Of a DNA stretch of 22,880 bases, positions 17,863 through 22,880 are shown piece by piece; the stretch's first letter is position 1, and each line of letters begins with the position of its first letter. The notes beneath the pieces are model-generated. The model worked only from the letters and a program-made list of their open reading frames with translations. It was not told the origin of the DNA and made no database searches. Source of the stretch: Phoronis ovalis (Eukaryota > Phoronida > Phoronidae); assembly GCA_028565635.1 (NCBI GenBank), contig JAOXYB010083276.1, positions 1 to 22,880 of the forward strand, in the 5' to 3' direction. Made by a program: the position numbers and the translations under genes.

Positions 17863-18890
17863 CTGTAAAGATCAATATTGGAAGGGGGACTCACACCAGA
17901 AAGGTATTATACTTTATGCAGGAAATGATAGCTATCCATTTTTTATCCAGCTTTTACAAGTCTAGGAAAGGCAGTGCTTTTATTATCAAGTTATAGTGCA
18001 TCAAGTTAGCTAATTTTATCTGTGGATTGTACTTTACTATCAAATTTTAATCCATAAAATTTGATGGTCACATTTTGTTAATCAGTTAATCAACTCTTAC
18101 CATTTTTTACAAAACCACCTTTAACGTCTTTTTGAGAGTGGCAAGGGCACAATCCACAGGAGAGCAATAATGCTAATGGATCTAATTCTTAACAGAAATT
18201 ACTATAATGTACAAGATCTCAGAAAAGAAACATAGACTCAGTATTTTATGCATTAAAATTAAGTTTGGCATTTAAACCATAAGAAATAACTGCACAAAAT
18301 CAATAAATTGATAAAGGATGGACTTTTATTTCCTTACTTTTGGCTTAGGTTGGTCAAAATGTTTACCCTTAGTGGAACACTAGCATCCAAAATATTTCAC
18401 AGAACCCCCCTAGGATTTCATTTTCAGAATTCACACAAGAGACATGTTTTTATAACACGCGTTTGCACATCCAGTTTTCTCAGTTGTGACGTCTGCATAG
18501 AGAAGTTTAACTGAATATCATTATTGATGCTGCTGCTTCCATTTTATTACCTTTTTAAAGTTTTCAGTATCATTTTAAACAACACCATAGTTGTCCTATA
18601 GTGAATATAAATTTGATTTGGAAAGTAACATACTTTTTGTTGAGAAACCATATGTCAGACAGTGGAGAGTAAATTGTTCGACAGTGGTTTACACTTTTCA
18701 CAAGCAAACAGAAACAGATAGTATGTGTCAGTCACGGGTTAGATTTAAAAATCATTTTGCATTTGTAGCAAAAAAAACATTTGGCTATTAAACCAGAAAA
18801 ATACTGATAACATTTTGTAAATAACTGTGTTTAGCTGGTGCATTTAAAATAACTTGATTTTTAAATTTCAGTGTGTTAAATATTCTTAGA

Positions 18891-18989
18891 ATGTCGGCAC
18901 CAGAAGATGCGGTAGCTGTATTGATAGGTCAAATAATAACAGAACTTAAAGGTTCCAAGTTTGAAGCTGATCTGTTTCGTGCTGCACAA
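18891..18989 (+). CDS. TBC1D19: TBC1D19 first coding exon
   Basis: 33 codons from ATG, ending ADLFRAAQ before donor GTAAGA, phase 0 out. An acceptor-like TTTAAATTTCAG ends 20 bp before the ATG (exon start 18872), so a non-coding first exon upstream is likely. In that reading the exon has 19 nt of 5' UTR. The context before the ATG is AGA, with a purine at -3. Confidence 0.85.
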
Positions 18990-21716
18990 GTAAGAAAAAT
19001 AATTGAAATATTATTGTTGTGTTCTATGCTAAGTTGGCTCAGCATTATTAAGCTTATAGAAAAAGACCTTGCATATTGACAATGACATATGCAGCTGTTA
19101 TAATCTTACAACACAATCATTTTATTTTGGCTAAGTAGTTCATCACATTCCTAATTTTTGTGTAAATTCCTGTTTGAATATACATTCTCTCTATTCTGTC
19201 TGATTACTTTGTGATTGATGCTTGCAAGTTGCCAGGAGCTGTAATGTAAATTTAAGTAACTATTTATCTTCAGGGTGCCTTAAAAAAACCTGATGTTACT
19301 TTTAAAGATTTGAAAAAAGGTGTGGAGAAAGAATTAGTTGATACAGGTATGTTTTACACTATATATTTTAAGTATGTTATCTTCTTTATGGATTTTTGAG
19401 TTATATTCCATGTGAAAAAACAAACATGGTGTACATTACTTATACCTGCCACATAGGTTGGTTTTGTTACATTCATCATCTGAGAGAATTGCCACTGCTG
19501 AAGTTTTTAAATGAATAGATACACAATCCAGAGGACACTTGTATAAAAAAAGAAAGGTGTTGGTTATCAATATAAGAACTTTATTATTGGGGGTACACAT
19601 GGGTAAACATCAAAACACTGACATGACTGTTAAAAATGACATTGACAGGCGAAATGCTGAGATACGGACACATTCAGATTTTTACGTTTTAGGGGATTGT
19701 ATACATGGTAAAAATTAACACAAGTTTGCTTACAGGGTGAGACAGTGATACACTCATAATTTAGGGACTCCCCATGTATACCCCTGTTATTTATGGCTGT
19801 TAATGTAATATTGAATAAACCTGTGGATTCCCTATAATAGTTGTTCTTCTGATTTTAGGATGGAACAGAAAATTGAGGAATTCTGTGTCCAGACTCATGC
19901 AAAAGACTACAACAGTACCACATCATCAACAAAGTGTAGAACACATCAAAGAACCGCAATTGTACATACGAAAAGCACAGGGGAACTGGGAAAAAAGAAT
20001 TTTAAAAAGTCTCAACAGCATGTGCACAGAACTCAGTGTGCCCTTAGCTCGTAAGGTTAGCATTTCTTTGTATAAGTTATTATTATATTCATCGCATTCA
20101 TCGTCACCTTAAGTGTCATCACTATCACAACCATCATTTATTATTTCATTCAGCATCTGCTAATAAAAAATCCACCTGCCATTGTCAAAGTTTGTTGTAG
20201 CGATCTCAAACTCTAGATGTATACACTGTTTCAAGGCATATGAAGCAAATAGTGTTCCCTAAAAGTTATGTGAATACATGGGCCACATCTGTGAATTTTA
20301 CAGCTTGTTATTAGATTAATCAGCATAAGATACTTAGTCACGTGTCACTTTAAGACTAACCTTATAAATTCGACATCTTATGGTTACGAATGATGAAAGT
20401 GTGTAATTATTGTCAATTGACAACTATTGGTCCCTTCTATTTTTTTCAGTAAAGTTGCTCTGGTGTCCACTTGTGTAAAAGGTGGGTCCACATGCGCGAA
20501 TATAAGTTTTAAAAAAACCTAAACGTGTATATAGCCTGCTAAAAAAACACCCCTTTGGAAGATTTGCATATTTGAAAATTGTCCCTTCGGCAAACCTCAC
20601 TCAGTAAATATCATCAGATAAGTAAACATATTGCCGTGCAGGTTAAGCTTCCCTGATGCCCTTTTTTACTACACATTTGTATACATCTGAATGGTGAAAA
20701 GCATACCCTTTGTATTCCTTGTAAAAACAATACCCTATTTGCCAATATTTAGCCAAATATATACCCTTAACACGAAATGCATGTTACGTGCTTGGTTGAA
20801 AAAAATATCCCTTTACATACGATTTTCCGTTCGAGCATGTTAATCCACCCTTTGACCCATGTGCCTCTGGGATCTGGTGCCATCTATTGGCAAATTTTAT
20901 TGTTGCCAGGTTCCCTGGCATAAAATACTCCATTCAGTGTACTTCAGTTTAGGAAGATTGAATTAGGAAAACATGTTAATATGCCCTGTATATCGAAATT
21001 TGCAGGGACCCCAACTTTAATGTTTCTTAATTTTTTTTTTTCAAGAGACCGGAAAAAGAACGAAAAGACATGCTGAGTAGATGGACAGAGCTAGGCACAG
21101 AAAATCCTCCTGGTAGGTTATCAATACATTTCATTTGAAAGTGTGCACTTGTTACTCTTCAGTTATGTTTTGTATTGCAGTGCATCAGTTGAAGATACTG
21201 ATTTTGAGATTGAACATCCTGAAGCTAATTAGAGTGAATACAATCTAAAGTCTTTATGCAAACCTATAATGAATAGGGTGGGTGGGGCTTTTATAATGCT
21301 GCATCTTCAATTTCTGTTTCAGACACTTAGTAATGTTTGTAATGACACTTGTATGTAAAACTAACATATGCCGTAATAATATAGGTGTTTAACTGTCAAT
21401 ACAATGTATCCTTTATCGCATGGATAAAAAAATTTATATCAAAATATTGCAAACCAGCACAATATATACTTTGAAAGTCCTATTGGAGGCTATTCAGTAA
21501 TTTTATGGGAAGCCTGGGCCTGGGAGAGGTAATACTGATGAAGAAAACTCCCAACAAAATACATTATTTAATGGTAATTACCTTATAAAATCGCAACATA
21601 TGTCACTGTTTGTAATTTTTAGGATTGCAACATATAAGACCAGTGTATGCACCAAAAGATTTCTTAGAAGTTATTATTGGGCTAAGGAATCCAAACTGTC
21701 TCATGAATGATATGAG
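18891..21716 (+). CDS. TBC1D19: TBC1 domain family member 19, N-terminal part (gene runs off the right edge)
   Basis: Member of the TBC (Tre-2/Bub2/Cdc16) family, most of which are GTPase-activating proteins for Rab GTPases in membrane traffic; the Rab target of TBC1D19 is not known to me. Coding exons: 18891-18989, 19274-19346, 19859-20055, 21046-21112, 21623-21716 (phases out 0, 1, 0, 1, 2). They give about 177 residues of an expected ~526 (human length, from memory). Recognised by the near-invariant blocks YIRKAQGNWEKRILKSLNSM, CTELSVPLARKRP, RPVYAPKDFLEV and LRNPN, and by an N-terminus (IGQIITELKGSK) that lines up with the human start, which supports the ATG at 18891. The catalytic TBC domain lies beyond the window. 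A donor GTAATT at 21717 is followed by more than 1.1 kb of intron. Confidence 0.92.
19274..19346 (+). CDS. TBC1D19: TBC1D19 second coding exon
   Basis: 73 bp, acceptor TTATCTTCAG, donor GTATGT, phase 0 in and phase 1 out. It encodes GALKKPDVTFKDLKKGVEKE and LVDT, matching the family's ASLQRPEIKLESLKEDI region in pattern. Confidence 0.9.
19586..19788. mobile_element. Short inverted-repeat element V in a TBC1D19 intron
   Basis: About 200 bp. The left end ATTGGGGGTACACATGGGTA and the right end CCCCATGTATACCCCTGTT are inverted copies with a few mismatches. An internal block near 19691 (GGGGATTGTATACATGGTAA) repeats the same motif. It lies in the 512 bp intron before the 197 bp exon. No coding capacity. 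Confidence 0.6.
19859..20055 (+). CDS. TBC1D19: TBC1D19 third coding exon
   Basis: 197 bp, acceptor TGATTTTAG, donor GTTAGC, phase 1 in and phase 0 out. It starts GWNRKLRNSVSRLM, continues through EHIKEPQLYIRKAQGNWEKR, and ends CTELSVPLARK. This is the best conserved part seen and fixes the identity of the gene. The GTTAGC donor is weaker than the others. Confidence 0.92.
20056..21045 (+). other. TBC1D19 intron containing element IV
   Basis: A 990 bp intron with a GTTAGC donor and a T10-CAAG acceptor. Outside element IV it holds only AT-rich DNA with no recognised feature. Confidence 0.65.
20477..20854. mobile_element. Inverted-repeat element IV with internal ATACCCTTT repeats in a TBC1D19 intron
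   Basis: About 380 bp. The left end (20477-20510: AAAAGGTGGGTCCACATGCG, then CGAAT) is an imperfect inverted copy of the right end (20821-20854: CGTTCGAGCATGTTAATCCA, then CCCTTT). The body has about seven irregular CCCTTT-type units (20550, 20582, 20659, 20703, 20731, 20762, 20807), several as ATACCCT. The subterminal CATGCTCGAACG block resembles CATGCTCGTCCG of element I. No coding capacity. Confidence 0.6.
21046..21112 (+). CDS. TBC1D19: TBC1D19 fourth coding exon
   Basis: 67 bp after a T10 tract and acceptor TTCAAG; donor GTAGGT; phase 0 in and phase 1 out. It encodes RPEKERKDMLSRWTELGTEN and PP. A second AG two bases later would break the frame, so 21046 is preferred. Confidence 0.9.
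21113..21622 (+). other. TBC1D19 intron with a possible alternative last exon
   Basis: A 510 bp intron. A good acceptor (TTTGTATTGCAG, ending 21180) is followed by short open frames ending at 21232 or 21248, described under findings. Nothing else is seen. Confidence 0.55.
21623..21716 (+). CDS. TBC1D19: TBC1D19 fifth coding exon
   Basis: 94 bp, acceptor AATTTTTAG, donor GTAATT, phase 1 in and phase 2 out. It encodes GLQHIRPVYAPKDFLEVIIG and LRNPNCLMNDM. The RPVYAPKDFLEV block is a signature of this protein. Confidence 0.92.
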
Positions 21717-22880
21717 GTAATTCTTTTAGTCTGCTATCAATTATTTCCATATATAAAACCCTGATTATTTGTTTCTGTTTCTTTTTTTGCCAAAACTTGC
21801 AAAAAAGATCATTAATATCCAGATGGGGTGTAACTTGTCTAGCAGTTGTTATATACTCAAGTGTTAAAAGCAGTTGCCACTATAGTTAAATATCTTTTTT
21901 ATAATTTTGCAGTATGCATTTATAAGAGTATGCATGTATCAATATAAAGTATACATGAGTTCTGTCACTAGCCTTACATGAATAGCTTCATAGTTTTCTA
22001 GTACAAGCGGCAGTGTCTAAGTTGTGGATGGGTAAATGATCATCTTCCTGTTCAAAATTGATTTGTTTATATATTTTTAAGATGTTAATGAGATTTTTTA
22101 TTTAGTTTTGATGTTAGTATCTATCTAGTTTAATTAATGTATTCAACTTACAAAGTATCTCCTTAAACAAAATATGTGGCCTGTTTCAATATAATGGCTT
22201 TTGTGAAACTGTGATTCATTAATTTTTAAATCTGTACCTTAAAACGTGATATGTTTTGAGCAGATTCCATACATCACTTACAAGTATCTGATACAGCTTA
22301 CAATGAGGCAATTTTGAGCAATCAGTGTGATCATTAATTAATTAATAAAATTACAGTGAGAACATAAGGAAATTTTCCTAATCTGTACAAATTTTACCTA
22401 TATGTAACTCATTAGTAGGCATCTAAAATGCAGCAAGAAAAAATGTATTCATGCATGTATTTGTAGATGAAAAATAAATGTGCTAATAAATGTCAATGAA
22501 TACATTTATAACATATGGATTGCAACGTTTGCTGCTTATGTCAGTGATACCTCCAGGTGGAATAGCATAACTGTGGGCCGGATGACAGTCACAGAAGTCA
22601 TTAAATTTCTAGTGTTGTAGACCCAGGGTGGTCACTTGCAACATTTTTTATTGGGGGTGCTCCTCTAAGCTATCCCCCTTTTTTTATACAAACTTGATCA
22701 ATCTGGACACTTTTTTATACAAAATATATAAAATTGTAACCCTCCTTTTTATGCCCATCACTATGTAATAGTGAATGGGCATATAGTCGTACCGCATGCG
22801 GCGTCGGCGTCGGCGTATGTACCCTTTTGTTTGTGTTGCTCTAACGCCTTCAGCTTTCGTCAGATCATCTTCGTATTTTT
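21717..22880 (+). other. Partial TBC1D19 intron to the window edge
   Basis: AT-rich intron sequence with no further TBC1D19 exon. From about 22640 it contains short repeated units of the type CCC(C)CTTTTTTATAC (near 22674, 22708 and 22741) and then the dispersed repeat at 22751. These may be another member of the repeat-filled elements. Confidence 0.5.
22751..22880. repeat. Left end of a dispersed repeat (GCGTCGGCG-type), truncated by the window edge
   Basis: It opens with an interrupted palindrome: ATGCCCAT (22751-22758) and ACTAT pair with ATAGT and ATGGGCAT (22775-22782). A GC-rich stretch follows, with GGCGTC repeated at 22800-22817, in otherwise AT-rich DNA. The base composition and palindromic end suggest an interspersed element; its other end is not in the window. 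Confidence 0.5.

Larger units (their letters stand above)
16271..18890. other. Intergenic region upstream of TBC1D19
   Basis: About 2.6 kb, AT-rich. It contains a perfect 12 bp stem hairpin at 16829-16857 and a short stretch at 17843-17862 resembling the end of element I. It presumably includes the TBC1D19 promoter. An ATG-containing stretch ending in GTAATA near 16542 could be a 5' non-coding exon, but nothing proves it. The open frames at 17161-17400 and 18591-18791 show no recognisable family. Confidence 0.45.

Overview
The window is AT-rich metazoan nuclear DNA with split genes: GT-AG introns, coding exons of 66 to 563 bp, long intergenic stretches and many short inverted-repeat elements. 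The gene structures, a divergent CCK-type receptor and a four-cysteine sorbitol dehydrogenase point to an invertebrate, probably marine (lophotrochozoan or non-vertebrate deuterostome). The sequence alone does not let me name the species.

Layout. (1) 1-4075, plus strand: the 3' two thirds of a sorbitol dehydrogenase (SORD) gene. Its first window exon exists as two tandem versions of identical length and phase (218-374 and 615-771), which look mutually exclusive. Five constant exons follow, to the stop at 4075; the 3' UTR carries a near-perfect long hairpin (4281-4410). (2) About 4.7-7.5 kb: no supported gene. (3) 12291-7585, minus strand: a complete three-exon class A receptor of the cholecystokinin/gastrin (sulfakinin) family. 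Its 3 kb first intron contains an intact tRNA-Ser(GCU) gene on the opposite strand (11747-11828). (4) 12.3-18.9 kb: intergenic, with three non-autonomous inverted-repeat elements, one nested inside another, each built around short internal repeats. (5) 18891-21716, plus strand: the first five coding exons of TBC1D19, a TBC-domain (Rab GAP-type) protein; the TBC domain itself lies beyond the right edge. Two more inverted-repeat elements sit in its introns. (6) The right edge enters another dispersed repeat.

The receptor and TBC1D19 are head to head. From memory, human CCKAR and TBC1D19 are also neighbours in this orientation on chromosome 4p15, so the window appears to preserve an old bilaterian gene pair. 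The three genes show no sign of a shared pathway. The most interesting observations are the SORD exon pair, the conserved CCKR-TBC1D19 linkage, the loss of canonical ligand-binding residues in the receptor, and the repeat-filled inverted-repeat elements.
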